A stretch of DNA of 64,000 nucleotides from an uncultured Clostridia bacterium (GCA_946567425.1 CAMNXF010000005.1:124001-188000); one strand, 5' to 3'. Positions 34,539 through 43,494 are shown, numbered from the stretch's first letter. Program-made: numbers and translations. The notes: generated by a model not told the origin, from the sequence alone.

Positions 34539-35378
34539 TTATTGCATTATCGGAGAAAGAAATTTAAACACCACATACAAAAACGGCGCGACGAACAGTA
34601 CGCTGTCAAATCGGTCAAGAACACCGCCGTGACCGGGCATAAGGTTGCCAAAATCCTTAACGTTGTACTGACGCTTGATAACGGACGCAGACAAATCCCC
34701 CAAAACGCCCACACCGGACGCGACCATTCCCACGGGGATAAGCACCGCGTAGTTCATCTTAATGTCAGTCGGAAGAATGAGATTATAGACAAGACACTGC
34801 ACCGCAACTACCACTCCGACGGTAACGATGCCTCCGATAAGTCCCTCGACCGTTTTCTTCGGGCTTATCTCCGGACAAAGCTTGTGCTTGCCGAGGAACG
34901 TTCCCACAAAATACGCTCCCGAATCCCCGAACCAAGCGCAGAACAACAGATACACCACCATAAACACACCGGGGTAGAAATCCCATGTTGGGTCGAGATA
35001 GCGGATATAGACGATACAGCTCAGTGACGCGGGAATTACTAACGCCGCGCTTCCGCAAGTCGCGATGTTCTCGAACTTGACAGTTTTATAGCAGAAAAGC
35101 ATTATTGACAGAAGTATCAGAACGTATACGAGATAAACGGGTACAGACAAACGATTCAGCACCGGTATATTGTACAAAAACGGCACTATAAGCGAAAAAA
35201 ACACGCAAAACCAGCAAAGTCCCTTATGATTTTCGCATTTTACGGCATGAACTATCTCCCATGTTCCGATCGCTCCGAAAATCGACAGCACCGACATATA
35301 CAGCCATTTGTTGTCGAAAAACAGAATGCTCACACCCACCACTATACCGACGAATGCGGTCACAATTCTTTTGAGCAT
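34539..35378 (-). CDS. cdsA: Phosphatidate cytidylyltransferase
   Basis: Makes CDP-diacylglycerol from phosphatidate and CTP, the branch point of phospholipid synthesis. 279-aa membrane protein with about eight TM helices. The C-terminal family signature is complete: SASVIKRQYNVKDFGNLMPG followed by HGGVLDRFDS. The ATG 35378 has GGAAAGGCAAATTT upstream; a longer frame runs back into uppS and is not needed. The 82 bp to dxr contain no clear terminator. Confidence 0.95.
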   Translation of the reverse strand: MLKRIVTAFVGIVVGVSILFFDNKWLYMSVLSIFGAIGTWEIVHAVKCENHKGLCWFCVFFSLIVPFLYNIPVLNRLSVPVYLVYVLILLSIMLFCYKTVKFENIATCGSAALVIPASLSCIVYIRYLDPTWDFYPGVFMVVYLLFCAWFGDSGAYFVGTFLGKHKLCPEISPKKTVEGLIGGIVTVGVVVAVQCLVYNLILPTDIKMNYAVLIPVGMVASGVGVLGDLSASVIKRQYNVKDFGNLMPGHGGVLDRFDSVLFVAPFLYVVFKFLSPIMQ

Positions 35379-35400
35379 AAATTTGCCTTTCCGTTGAATA

Positions 35401-36099
35401 CTAAATGCCGCCGAATCTGCGGTGTCTTCCCACATATTCACGTATTGCGTATTCAAGATCTTTTTTTGTAAAATCCGGCCAAAGTACGTCCATAAAAACA
35501 AACTCGGCATACGCGACCTGCCATATTAAGAAGTTTGACAAGCGCTGTTCCCCGCTCGGGCGTATCACCAGATCGAGCGGCGGCATTTCTCTTGTGTAGA
35601 GATATTCCCCGATAAGCTCCTCGGTTATATCCTCCGCCGACAGCTTTCCCAAAACGCAATTTTCGGCTATCAGCTTTGCGGCATTGCATATTTCCGCTCT
35701 GCCGCCGTAGTTCAGCGCTATCCCTACAATAAAGCCCGTGTTGTCCTTTGAGGTCTGCATAATGTCTTCAAGCTCGTCGCGGATATCCTTGTCAAACGGC
35801 TCTGTATCGCCGAGTATGATAATGCGGATATTCTCATCCGCCGAAGCGCGTATATCCTTTAGGTACCGCCGCAGCAAGTCCATTATGCCCTTTATCTCAT
35901 CAGACGGTCTGCGCCAGTTCTCCGTAGAAAAAGCGTAGAACGTCGCGCATTTCACACCAAGCTCACGGCACCAGTTTATCGTTTTCTTGAATACCGCCGC
36001 CCCCTGATTATGACCGAAATTACGCGGCATTGCGCGCTTTTTCGCCCAGCGCCCGTTTCCGTCCATAATAAAGCCGATGTGCTGTGGAACATTCTCCAT
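35401..36099 (-). CDS. uppS: Undecaprenyl diphosphate synthase
   Basis: cis-Prenyltransferase making the C55 lipid carrier for peptidoglycan. 232 aa. Catalytic Asp in the N-terminal motif IGFIMDGNGRWAKKR, then HNQGAAVFK, FYAFSTENWRRP, LNYGGRAEI and the C-terminal DLVIRPSGEQRLSNFLIWQ with E and F near the end (YAEFVF). The ATG at 36099 shares its A with the frr TGA stop, indicating coupling. Confidence 0.97.
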   Translation of the reverse strand: MENVPQHIGFIMDGNGRWAKKRAMPRNFGHNQGAAVFKKTINWCRELGVKCATFYAFSTENWRRPSDEIKGIMDLLRRYLKDIRASADENIRIIILGDTEPFDKDIRDELEDIMQTSKDNTGFIVGIALNYGGRAEICNAAKLIAENCVLGKLSAEDITEELIGEYLYTREMPPLDLVIRPSGEQRLSNFLIWQVAYAEFVFMDVLWPDFTKKDLEYAIREYVGRHRRFGGI

Positions 36100-36653
36100 C
36101 AAATCGCCATGATCTCCTTATCCTTTTCCTCGCCTATCTTGTCTATCTGCTCAATAAACTTATCAGTGAGCTTCTGAATGTTCTTCTCCGCTTCCTTAAC
36201 GTCGTCCTCGGTTATCTCGTTAGCCTTTTTCTTCGCCTTGATCTTGTCGATACCATCGCGGCGCACATTGCGAACTGCCACCTTGCTCTCCTCGCAGATC
36301 TTGCTCACCTGCTTGCAAAGCTCCTTACGTCTGTCCTCCGTAAGCTGCGGGAACGCGATGCGCAAAACGCGCCCGTCGTTCGTCGGATTGATACCCAGAT
36401 CGGACGCCTGAATAGCCTTTTCAATGGGCTTCAACTGCGAAGCGTCATACGGTGAAACAACCAGAATTCTTGCCTCGGCGACCGAAATGGACGCCATCTG
36501 ATTTATCGGAGTAGCCGTTCCGTAGTAGTCTACAGTAATCCTGTCTAGAACCGTCGGGTTCGCTCTGCCCGCACGGATAGTTCCAAGCTCGTTTTCAAGC
36601 GCTGTAATGCACTTGCCCATTCTTTCCTTTGTATTGTCAATAACTTCTTTCAT
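36099..36653 (-). CDS. frr: Ribosome recycling factor
   Basis: Splits post-termination ribosomes with EF-G. 184 aa, tRNA-shaped two-domain protein. Motifs: LGTIRAGRANPTVLDRI, the hinge region YYGTATPINQMASI, SDLGINPTNDGRVLRIAFPQ and LTEDRRKEL, all standard. Located between pyrH and uppS as in most Firmicutes. Intact. Confidence 0.98.
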   Translation of the reverse strand: MKEVIDNTKERMGKCITALENELGTIRAGRANPTVLDRITVDYYGTATPINQMASISVAEARILVVSPYDASQLKPIEKAIQASDLGINPTNDGRVLRIAFPQLTEDRRKELCKQVSKICEESKVAVRNVRRDGIDKIKAKKKANEITEDDVKEAEKNIQKLTDKFIEQIDKIGEEKDKEIMAI

Positions 36654-36676
36654 AGTATTTCTCCAATCTGCAATAT

Positions 36677-37402
36677 TTATTTATGCTTTGTGACCAGCGT
36701 GCCCACTGTTTCGCCCATAACCGCGTCGTAGATATTATCTGGGCGGCTGAGGTTGAACACGATTATCGGGATATTGTTTTCAGTACAAATCGCGGCAGCT
36801 GCGCTGTCCATGACCTGTAAACGTTTTACCAGTACTTCGTGGTGAGTGATGACATCGTACTTAACCGCGTCGTGGAATTTTTTTGGGTCCTTGTCATAAA
36901 TTCCATCGACCATTGTCGCTTTTAAGATAACGTCGGCTTTGAGCTCCGCAGCTCTTAACGCCGCAGCGCTGTCCGTCGAGAAGAACGGATTTCCCGTGCC
37001 GCACCCGAAAATGACGATCCTGCCTTTTTCAAAATGCCTCAGCGCCTTTCCGAGAATAAACGGCTCGGCAACCTGTTGCATGGTTATCGCCGTCTGTACG
37101 CGAACCGTACAGCCGAGACCCTCCAGCACGTCCGCAACTGCCAGCGCATTCATGGTCGTCGCGAGCATACCTATATGGTCAGCGCGTGCCCTGTCGGCGC
37201 TGTTGGAGCTTCTGCCTCGCCAGAAATTTCCGCCGCCCACGACAATGCCTATCTGCGCACCCGCCTCCGCCGTTTTTTTGATACTGCGGCAGATATTTTC
37301 GACAGTTGGCATATCCAAACCCATTTCTCTGTCGCCCGCAAGCGCCTCTCCGCTTAATTTCAGCAGAACACGCTTATACCTCAGCGTTCCAACATCACTC
37401 AT
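36677..37402 (-). CDS. pyrH: UMP kinase
   Basis: Phosphorylates UMP to UDP; hexameric amino-acid-kinase fold, allosterically controlled by GTP/UTP in the family. 241 aa. Motifs: RVLLKLSGEALAG, GIVVGGGNFWRGR, DHIGMLATTMNALA, GCGTGNPFFSTDSAAALRA and DGIYDKDPKK. The ATG at 37402 has GGGGAGG seven bases upstream; the GTG one codon earlier is less likely. Starts 18 bp after hom. Confidence 0.97.
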   Translation of the reverse strand: MSDVGTLRYKRVLLKLSGEALAGDREMGLDMPTVENICRSIKKTAEAGAQIGIVVGGGNFWRGRSSNSADRARADHIGMLATTMNALAVADVLEGLGCTVRVQTAITMQQVAEPFILGKALRHFEKGRIVIFGCGTGNPFFSTDSAAALRAAELKADVILKATMVDGIYDKDPKKFHDAVKYDVITHHEVLVKRLQVMDSAAAAICTENNIPIIVFNLSRPDNIYDAVMGETVGTLVTKHK

Positions 37403-37420
37403 CACATTACCTCCCCGAGA

Positions 37421-38662
37421 TCAATAGTCCAGAACCCTTATTCTACCCAAAATCTTTGCTCCGTCGGACACCTTTTCGCAAGCGTCCAACGTATCCTTCT
37501 CGGACATCACGCCCGTGACAAACGCAAGCTCGTTCTCGGGCTGTTTTTTGGATGATAAGTATTCAACATTGCCGAAGAGAGCTTTAATAACCGCCTTTGT
37601 TACCTCGGTGCTATCCGCGGAGAGTCTAATGTAGTTCGCGCAAGTGAACCTCTCGAACGGACGGATGAACGACTGCTCACTGTCCGTCCACGTAAGCGAA
37701 CGCGAGGTATCGGAGTGTTTCACCGCCGAAATAATATCGGATACCACGGCGCTCGCCGTCGGGAGCTTTCCTGCGCCCTTGCCGTAGAACACCACATCGC
37801 CCGTAGCGTCTCCGCGCACCAATATCGCGTTGAACACGTCGCTTACACCTGCGAGCTGGCTTTCGTCCTTGATGACCGCAGGGAAAACTCCGATCGAAAT
37901 CTCGTTTCCGTCCTCGCGGCGAGCGCAGCCGATAAGCTTTATCTTTGCGTCGTAGCTGTCCATGTATTCAACATCCTCGAGCGTTACCTTAGTAATGCCC
38001 TCGGTGTGTACGTTATCGGGGTAAACGTGCTTTCCGAACGCCAGCGACGCCAGTATGCAGATCTTTCTGCAAGCGTCGATACCCTCCACGTCCGCGGTGG
38101 GGTCGTGTTCGGCGTAACCGAGCTCTTGAGCGATTTTCAGTGCTTCCTCAAAGCCCATTCCGTCACGTATCATCTTCGTCAGGATGAAGTTCGTCGTGCC
38201 GTTGAGAATGCCTGCGATCTCGTCTATCTCGTTCGCCTCAAGGCAAGCGTGAATTGGCTTGATGATCGGAATACCGCCACCGACGCTCGCCTCGAAAAAG
38301 AAGTTGACGTTCTTCTCCTTTGCGATATTCAGCAACTCCGCGCCCTTTGCCGCAACAAGCTCCTTATTTGAGGTAACCACGCTTTTCTCCGCTTCCAGCG
38401 CAGACTTAACGTACCCATACGAGAATTTCAATCCGCCTATTACCTCGGCGATAACGCTTACTTCGGGATCGTTCAGAATTATGTTAAAATCCTTGACGAA
38501 CTTTTCCGCGAACGGACTGTCAGGGAAATCCCTCACGTCCAGTATATATTTAATGTCAAGCGGCTCGCCGGCTTTCTTTTCCAGATTTTCCCTATTCTTG
38601 TAGAAAACCTCAACGGTTCCCGAGCCTACCACGCCATAGCCCAGAACGGCTATTTTTGCCAT
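37421..38662 (-). CDS. hom: Homoserine dehydrogenase
   Basis: Reduces aspartate semialdehyde to homoserine for threonine and methionine synthesis. 413 aa. N-terminal NAD(P) domain AVLGYGVVGSGTVEV; catalytic region GGGIPIIKPI, AGILNGTTNFILTKM, EHDPTADVEGIDA with the active-site Lys/Asp neighbourhood; C-terminal ACT domain (about 330-413) for threonine feedback. The ATG 38662 follows AAGGAAAGG; the frame extends 32 codons upstream through the promoter and is rejected. First gene of the hom-pyrH-frr-uppS-cdsA-dxr-rseP-ispG-polC string. Confidence 0.96.
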   Translation of the reverse strand: MAKIAVLGYGVVGSGTVEVFYKNRENLEKKAGEPLDIKYILDVRDFPDSPFAEKFVKDFNIILNDPEVSVIAEVIGGLKFSYGYVKSALEAEKSVVTSNKELVAAKGAELLNIAKEKNVNFFFEASVGGGIPIIKPIHACLEANEIDEIAGILNGTTNFILTKMIRDGMGFEEALKIAQELGYAEHDPTADVEGIDACRKICILASLAFGKHVYPDNVHTEGITKVTLEDVEYMDSYDAKIKLIGCARREDGNEISIGVFPAVIKDESQLAGVSDVFNAILVRGDATGDVVFYGKGAGKLPTASAVVSDIISAVKHSDTSRSLTWTDSEQSFIRPFERFTCANYIRLSADSTEVTKAVIKALFGNVEYLSSKKQPENELAFVTGVMSEKDTLDACEKVSDGAKILGRIRVLDY

Positions 38663-38704
38663 ATTTATACAATCCTTTCCTTTTGATTTTATATCTATCA
38701 TCTT

Positions 38705-38733
38705 ATTATACCACAATATCAACAATATTGCAA
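38705..38733 (-). promoter_or_regulatory. Predicted promoter of hom
   Basis: Minus strand: -35 TTGCAA (38728-38733), 17-bp spacer ending in TGG, -10 TATAAT (38705-38710), about 40 bp before the start codon. Confidence 0.75.
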
Positions 38734-38814
38734 GTATTTTTTGGCAAATATTATACAATATCTATACAGCAACAATTATACAACAAAATGAGAATTATTT
38801 CAAGTACTTTATGA

Positions 38815-38842
38815 AAAAATCCCGCACCTGTCGGAGCGGGAA
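38815..38842 (-). terminator. Intrinsic terminator after the DUF2871 gene
   Basis: TCCCGC / GCGGGA stem with a 10-nt loop followed by TTTTTT on the minus strand, six bases after the stop codon of the DUF2871 gene. It separates the glgA region from the hom promoter. Confidence 0.85.
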
Positions 38843-38847
38843 ATATT

Positions 38848-39282
38848 TCAGTTTTTGCTTGCAGCCGTTATTCTGTCGGAGCACTTTAACAATGCAGTCA
38901 AGAAAAGTATTATCCCCGCACCCGTGAGTATATGCCCTATTCCAGCGATACCGGAAATAGCCGCGTCCGCACCCTTGGAAAGCTCCGTGCCGAGAACCTG
39001 CGTTACACCGCGCACCGCCATCATCACTGCCGATATCGGCACTCCGATGTTATACACGATTATAAACGATTTGAACGTCTTTTCCTTCTCCAGTGAACTG
39101 CCCTTAGCGAACAGCGCCGCAATCAGAAACACAGCCATTCCCAACATAAACAGGTGCGTATGTACCTTGCCGAGCGCAGTTTCGCCGAGATAATTGTTGA
39201 ATTTCGTAAACTCGCGGTAAAAAACGCCGCCCGCAAGCGCCGCGACCGCGTAGATCAACGAAGCGTTAAGACATTTCTTCAT
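38848..39282 (-). CDS. DUF2871 membrane protein
   Basis: 144 aa with four TM helices (about 7-22, 41-62, 72-92, 108-132). The front part YREFTKFNNYLGETALGKVH followed by THLFMLGM has the His-containing pattern typical of DUF2871, conserved HTHLF at a membrane interface. Function unknown; the His pair could bind a metal or haem, which is speculation. Terminator follows directly. It lies 12 bp after the upstream paralogue gene. Confidence 0.85.
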   Translation of the reverse strand: MKKCLNASLIYAVAALAGGVFYREFTKFNNYLGETALGKVHTHLFMLGMAVFLIAALFAKGSSLEKEKTFKSFIIVYNIGVPISAVMMAVRGVTQVLGTELSKGADAAISGIAGIGHILTGAGIILFLTALLKCSDRITAASKN

Positions 39283-39294
39283 AATAACCTCCCA

Positions 39295-39801
39295 CTATGA
39301 TTTCTTTTCGATAACGACTGTTTTGTCGAATTTTCTATCCCAGAAAATGAACCGAGCCTCCGCGCCGTCCTTTTCGATCACCTTTTTGTAATAATCGGCA
39401 AGCGCGGGTGCAGCAAACAGCTCGGCAACAGGCTTCTCCTCAACCTCTGACTTGGATTTCAATCCGCTGCTCAATAACGTTTTCGTCTCCCCCACATAGA
39501 TAGACGCGGAGCATATTTCATTTTTCAGCACTGCTGTGAGCGTTTCGGCGAACGAATTAAAGTTGCTCTCACACAGGCTGTCGCAATCCTCTTCCCCGAA
39601 ATAAAGGAAAATGCCGCATTCGCTGTCGATAAAAACCGTCCTGTCGGAATTTGGCGCGAATATCGTCACACAAACCGCAAAACCGTCCAGATAAGCAAAC
39701 CCCTCATCCCCTTGGCGGTGAACCTTGTAGTTACAGCTTAGCCCGTCAAGCAGTTTCCTTATCTCGGGCAGAACGTTCAATGTATTAAATTCCTTGTTCA
39801 T
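39295..39801 (-). CDS. Hypothetical protein, tandem paralogue 1
   Basis: 168 aa, soluble. Shares a clear pattern with the next gene upstream: LLDGL-C-Y near the start, TVFID-E-GIFLYFGEE in the middle, NEICSASIY-GE and the C-terminal ARFIFWDRKFDKTVVIEKK. No known domain recognised. The ATG 39801 is preceded by a weak site; TTG one codon earlier is possible. The strict C-terminal motif FWxxKFDKTVxIEKK could serve as a family signature. Confidence 0.7.
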   Translation of the reverse strand: MNKEFNTLNVLPEIRKLLDGLSCNYKVHRQGDEGFAYLDGFAVCVTIFAPNSDRTVFIDSECGIFLYFGEEDCDSLCESNFNSFAETLTAVLKNEICSASIYVGETKTLLSSGLKSKSEVEEKPVAELFAAPALADYYKKVIEKDGAEARFIFWDRKFDKTVVIEKKS

Positions 39802-39805
39802 CAAA

Positions 39806-40318
39806 TCACTTCTTTTCTATTTTGACCGTCTTGTCAAATTTCGGGTTCCAGAATTTAAAACGAACCTCAATGTTTTCATCTTCATCAGCCCACGCTTCCG
39901 AGTACTCCTCGATAAGTCGGGAAACGGGAACGGCAAAGTACTCGCCGAACCTTTTGCATTCGTTCGACTTTGCCCCGAGACAGCCGCCGAATTGCCGCCC
40001 CTCCCCGCTAAACTTCCCGACGCTGCAGAGTTCATTGCTCATTATACCTCTGATCGTTTTGCAAAGCTCGTGAAAGCACTCCTCATCAGGCGAATAATGA
40101 CAATGCCAATCTTCGCCGAAAAACAGCGATATTTCGTCCTGAAAATCAATAAACATTGTCCTCTCGGTATATGGGTTGGGTATCTCCACGGAAACCTCGT
40201 CGTTTTTCAGGTAGGAAAAATAGTCCTCGTCATTTTGGTGTAGCGTGTACCTGCACCCGAGACCGTCAAGCAGAGCGCATATATCTTCCAATCTCACAAC
40301 GGGAACACAACTCCTCAC
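39806..40318 (-). CDS. Hypothetical protein, tandem paralogue 2
   Basis: 170 aa, homologous along its whole length to the gene just downstream (ICALLDGLGCRYTLHQNDED, TMFIDFQDEISLFFGED, VRFKFWNPKFDKTVKIEKK). The GTG at 40318 was chosen over an ATG 20 codons upstream because AAAGGGGAG lies seven bases before it and it makes both paralogues the same length. Arose by tandem duplication; sequences have diverged far (about one third identical by eye). Function unknown. Confidence 0.7.
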   Translation of the reverse strand: MRSCVPVVRLEDICALLDGLGCRYTLHQNDEDYFSYLKNDEVSVEIPNPYTERTMFIDFQDEISLFFGEDWHCHYSPDEECFHELCKTIRGIMSNELCSVGKFSGEGRQFGGCLGAKSNECKRFGEYFAVPVSRLIEEYSEAWADEDENIEVRFKFWNPKFDKTVKIEKK

Positions 40319-40389
40319 AGCTCCACTCCCCTTTAAAAAATGCGGCAAAACATAAGCATTCGCCCCGTTACGCCGCATTTAAACATCTT

Positions 40390-41811
40390 TTACTCGCCGC
40401 AAAGCTCCTTGTACAAGCCAATGTAGAGTTTAGCGGATGTCGCCCAGCTGAAATCGGCTTTCATCGCGCGCGTAATCAGCTTCGACCAATCGCTGCGGTT
40501 GTCGTAGTATTCCTTGGCGCGTCTTATAGCAGTCAGCATATCGTGAGCGTTGTAGCTCTGGAACGTGAAGCCGATACCGTTGTCGCCCGCGTCGACAATA
40601 CTGTCTTTCAAACCGCCCGTAGCGCGTACAACGGGGATAGTTCCGTATCTTGCCGCAATCATCTGCGCAAGTCCGCAAGGCTCGCTCTTGGACGGCATAA
40701 GAAAGATATCCGCACCCGCGTACAGTCTCTTGGCAAGAGCTGGGTTATAACCGCGGTAGAAACCTACCTTATCTGGATAACGCCAGTGCATTTCCTGGAA
40801 GAAATCCTCATATTGACGCTCGCCTGAACCGAGTATCATCACCTGAACGTCGGTAGCGATTATCTCGTCAAAAACATATTTTACCAAGTCAAAGCCTTTA
40901 TGATCGGCAAATCTCGAAATCATTGCGATACACGGGATATCGTACTGCGGCATTCCGAATTCCTCAAAAACAGCCGCCTTGCACGCCGCCTTGCCCTTGT
41001 GGTTCTTGGCGGAGAATTTTGCCGCGATAGTATTGTCGGTCTCGGGATTGTACAAATCGATGTCGATACCGTTCAGGAAACCGCAAGTCTTGTACTGCTT
41101 GTTGCGCAGTATCCTGTCGAGACCGTGCGAGAACCACGGGTCGAGTATCTCGATCGCGTAGGTCGGCGAAACGGTAGTAACCTTGTCCGCCATCTCGATA
41201 GCACCTTTCATAAAGTTAATATCCTTGTCGTACTCAATAATATTAACGTTATGCGGAGGAATGCCTACGATATCCTTTACAAGGTCGAGACCGTACTGTC
41301 CCTGATATCCGATATTGTGAATGGTGAACACGTTTTTGATATCTCCGAATCCCCATTCGTTCTTGTAAAAAAGGTTGTAATAAACGGGTATCAAAGCGCA
41401 CTGCCAGTCGTTGGAATTGATGATTTGCGGATGGAAGTCAATATGACGGAGCATTTCCAGTACAGCGCGGCTGAAAAAAACATATCTCTCCGCATCGTCA
41501 TAGTAACCGTACAGTCCGCTGTCGCGCTTAAAATAGTACTCGTTATCGAGAAAGTAATAAGTAACGCCGTTTGCCTCCTGTGAAAAAACTCCGCAATACT
41601 GACTTCTCCAACCAACAGGTACGGTAAAGTTGGTGATAAAGTGCATTTTCTCTTTCTGCTCGGGTTTTATGGTATTAACATAATACGGCATAACGACGCG
41701 CGCGTCGTGACCCGCCTGAACCAAAGCTTTGGGCAGAGAACCCGCAACGTCGGCAAGTCCGCCGCTCGCCGCAAAGGGTAATGCTTCGCTTGCTGCATAT
41801 AAAATATTCAT
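40390..41811 (-). CDS. glgA: Glycogen (starch) synthase, GT5
   Basis: ADP-glucose-dependent alpha-1,4-glucan synthase, 473 aa, GT-B fold. The N-terminal motif reads ASGGLADVAGSLP where most enzymes have KTGGLGDV; the Lys that contacts ADP-glucose is replaced by Ala or shifted. C-terminal donor site present: ISRFADHKGFDLV, GSGERQYEDFF and FLMPSKSEPCGLAQMIAARY, then VRATGGLKDSI. Other glg genes are not in the window. It has its own promoter. Confidence 0.94.
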   Translation of the reverse strand: MNILYAASEALPFAASGGLADVAGSLPKALVQAGHDARVVMPYYVNTIKPEQKEKMHFITNFTVPVGWRSQYCGVFSQEANGVTYYFLDNEYYFKRDSGLYGYYDDAERYVFFSRAVLEMLRHIDFHPQIINSNDWQCALIPVYYNLFYKNEWGFGDIKNVFTIHNIGYQGQYGLDLVKDIVGIPPHNVNIIEYDKDINFMKGAIEMADKVTTVSPTYAIEILDPWFSHGLDRILRNKQYKTCGFLNGIDIDLYNPETDNTIAAKFSAKNHKGKAACKAAVFEEFGMPQYDIPCIAMISRFADHKGFDLVKYVFDEIIATDVQVMILGSGERQYEDFFQEMHWRYPDKVGFYRGYNPALAKRLYAGADIFLMPSKSEPCGLAQMIAARYGTIPVVRATGGLKDSIVDAGDNGIGFTFQSYNAHDMLTAIRRAKEYYDNRSDWSKLITRAMKADFSWATSAKLYIGLYKELCGE

Positions 41812-41875
41812 AACTCCGACCTCCGATCGTTAAAGGCAATGCAGAATTGCATTGTCAAAAAAATTCATCATATTT

Positions 41876-41904
41876 ATTATATCACTATTTGTCCGAAATT
41901 GCAA
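41876..41904 (-). promoter_or_regulatory. Predicted promoter of glgA
   Basis: Minus strand: -35 TTGCAA (41899-41904), 17-bp spacer ending in TGA, -10 TATAAT (41876-41881), 65 bp before the start codon. Confidence 0.75.
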
Positions 41905-41941
41905 GAGGATTTTGGCATTTTTGTAAAAAAGAGTATATATT

Positions 41942-41969
41942 TTGTGCGGCGTTGAAATTCGCCGCACAA
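41942..41969 (-). terminator. Strong hairpin after the AIM24 gene
   Basis: TTGTGCGGCG / CGCCGCACAA, a perfect 10-bp stem with an 8-nt loop, just downstream of the TIGR00266 gene. The U-tract is delayed (CTTTTTT some 10 bases on), so efficiency is uncertain. Confidence 0.7.
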
Positions 41970-41990
41970 GATTTATTGTTTTACAAAATA

Positions 41991-42662
41991 TCAGCTTCTC
42001 GGGATAACCGCAGCTACCGCGCCCGCAAGCTGGCTGATAGGCATCGTCTGCAAGTAGATCTTGCCAGGGCCCGTTACGACTGTATTGAACAAGCCCTCGC
42101 CGCCGAACAGCGCGTTTCCGATACCCTTTACGGTCTGAATATCCATGGTGCACGTCCCTGTCATTGCCGCGAGATAGCCGGTGTCGATAACCATCTGCTG
42201 ACCCGCCTGAAGATCGTACTCTACAACATAGCCGTCGATCTCGACAAGCGCAATGCCTTTACCGTGCAGACGCTGCATGATGAAACCCTCGCCGCCGAAG
42301 AAACCCGCACCGATTTTTTTCTGGAACGCGATAGAGAACTCGACGGAAGGCTCGGACGCAAGATAGCCGCCCTTCTGAACAATCATATCACCCTGGCTGA
42401 TGTCGAAAGGAATTATCGAACCCGGAACGCTCGACGCGAACGCGATCATACCCGGACCGCCCTCGGAGGTGTATGTATTCTGGAACATAGATTCGCCGGA
42501 GAACATCTTGCTGAACGCCTTGCCTATTCCACCTGTGCCGGTCGCCATTTTCATATTCGGCGTCATCCATGACATTGCGCCCTTTTGACACATTACACTC
42601 TCTCCGCCCTCAAGATAAACCAGTGCGACGGGTAACGGTTCACCCTTAATTTCGTATCTCAT
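41991..42662 (-). CDS. AIM24/TIGR00266-family protein
   Basis: 223-aa all-beta protein of the TIGR00266 (AIM24) family, recognised by the opening LVYLEGGESVMCQKGAMSWM, the Gly-rich middle (GGIGKAFSKMFSGES) and repeated FFGGEGFIMQRLHG / LFGGEGLFNTVVTGPGKIYL. The fold is a TRAP-like beta-prism; the biochemical role in bacteria is not established. Stands alone with its own consensus promoter and terminator. Confidence 0.93.
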   Translation of the reverse strand: MRYEIKGEPLPVALVYLEGGESVMCQKGAMSWMTPNMKMATGTGGIGKAFSKMFSGESMFQNTYTSEGGPGMIAFASSVPGSIIPFDISQGDMIVQKGGYLASEPSVEFSIAFQKKIGAGFFGGEGFIMQRLHGKGIALVEIDGYVVEYDLQAGQQMVIDTGYLAAMTGTCTMDIQTVKGIGNALFGGEGLFNTVVTGPGKIYLQTMPISQLAGAVAAVIPRS

Positions 42663-42751
42663 AATTTTAGCTCCTTAAAATTTTTTTCAACGGTTTAACC
42701 GCTGTAATACCATTTGGACGTGATTTCACACAATTATCACTTACCCTTATT

Positions 42752-42780
42752 ATTATACAGTAATATCAAAGCATTGTCAA
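42752..42780 (-). promoter_or_regulatory. Predicted consensus promoter of the AIM24 gene
   Basis: Minus strand: -35 TTGACA (42775-42780), 17-bp spacer, -10 TATAAT (42752-42757). Both boxes match the consensus perfectly; expression is probably strong. Confidence 0.82.
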
Positions 42781-42838
42781 GCATGAGAAACTATTTTGTT
42801 CATTCCTACAAATTCCGAGGCGTTTTTTTGGATATTTT

Positions 42839-43414
42839 TTAAACTCTGCGGCTGCTGACTATTATAAAATAGAGCGCTGTTGTAATCAGCGTAAACGATA
42901 TTCCTCTGCCGAAAAAAACAATTGCCGATATACATATAACCGAGAACGCCGCACCGATAATTTTCATAACACCATCGATCTTTTCGGGGCGGCAGGTACA
43001 GATAAGAAGCAGCTTCAGCAGCCCTGCGCCGTCAAGCTCGCCTATCGGCAGCAGATTGAATATTCCCGTGAACAAGTTTATAGCTGCGGCTTCGGGCTGA
43101 CCATAATTCCGGAAAAATACAGCAATTACGAAATTTGCCGCACATCCCGCGCATAATATAAGCGCCTTTACAAGCGGCCTAGCGTATTCCGTCCGCGACG
43201 AAGATATGCGTACTCCCGCGCCGTAAAACGTAATATCGTCGGCATAGATCCCAAATATTGACATAATCAGCATGTGCGCCAGCTCATGCAGCGCGCACGC
43301 TGACAGCGCCGTTATCCCGAATCCTGTCGTATCAAGCAGCAGGAAAAGCGCAATTACGGCAAAAAAAGAAAAATCCAGCCGCAGTACGGTTTTATGTATT
43401 TTCAACTCAAGCAT
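42839..43414 (-). CDS. M50-type membrane metalloprotease (SpoIVFB-like)
   Basis: 191 aa, about five TM helices. Zinc site HELAH in ALSACALHELAHMLIMSIF and the second motif NLLPIGELDGAGLL, which supplies the Asp, as in small site-2 proteases such as SpoIVFB. It is shorter than RseP and has no PDZ domain. The host makes spores (yunB), so a role in pro-sigma processing is possible but not shown; no SpoIVFA partner lies next to it. ATG 43414 chosen; no strong ribosome site. Confidence 0.8.
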   Translation of the reverse strand: MLELKIHKTVLRLDFSFFAVIALFLLLDTTGFGITALSACALHELAHMLIMSIFGIYADDITFYGAGVRISSSRTEYARPLVKALILCAGCAANFVIAVFFRNYGQPEAAAINLFTGIFNLLPIGELDGAGLLKLLLICTCRPEKIDGVMKIIGAAFSVICISAIVFFGRGISFTLITTALYFIIVSSRRV

Positions 43415-43451
43415 ATTTAATTGTATGCACTGCTTGGACAAAAAAGAACCA

Positions 43452-43487
43452 AAGCCGCCCGACGCATTTTCTTAAGCGTTGGGCGGC
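43452..43487 (-). terminator. Intrinsic terminator of the leu operon
   Basis: AGCCGCCCAACGC / GCGTCGGGCGGCT (one mismatch-type pair) with a 10-nt loop, followed by TTTGGTTCTTTTTTG on the minus strand, 7 bases after the leuB stop. Confidence 0.85.
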
Positions 43488-43494
43488 TATATAG

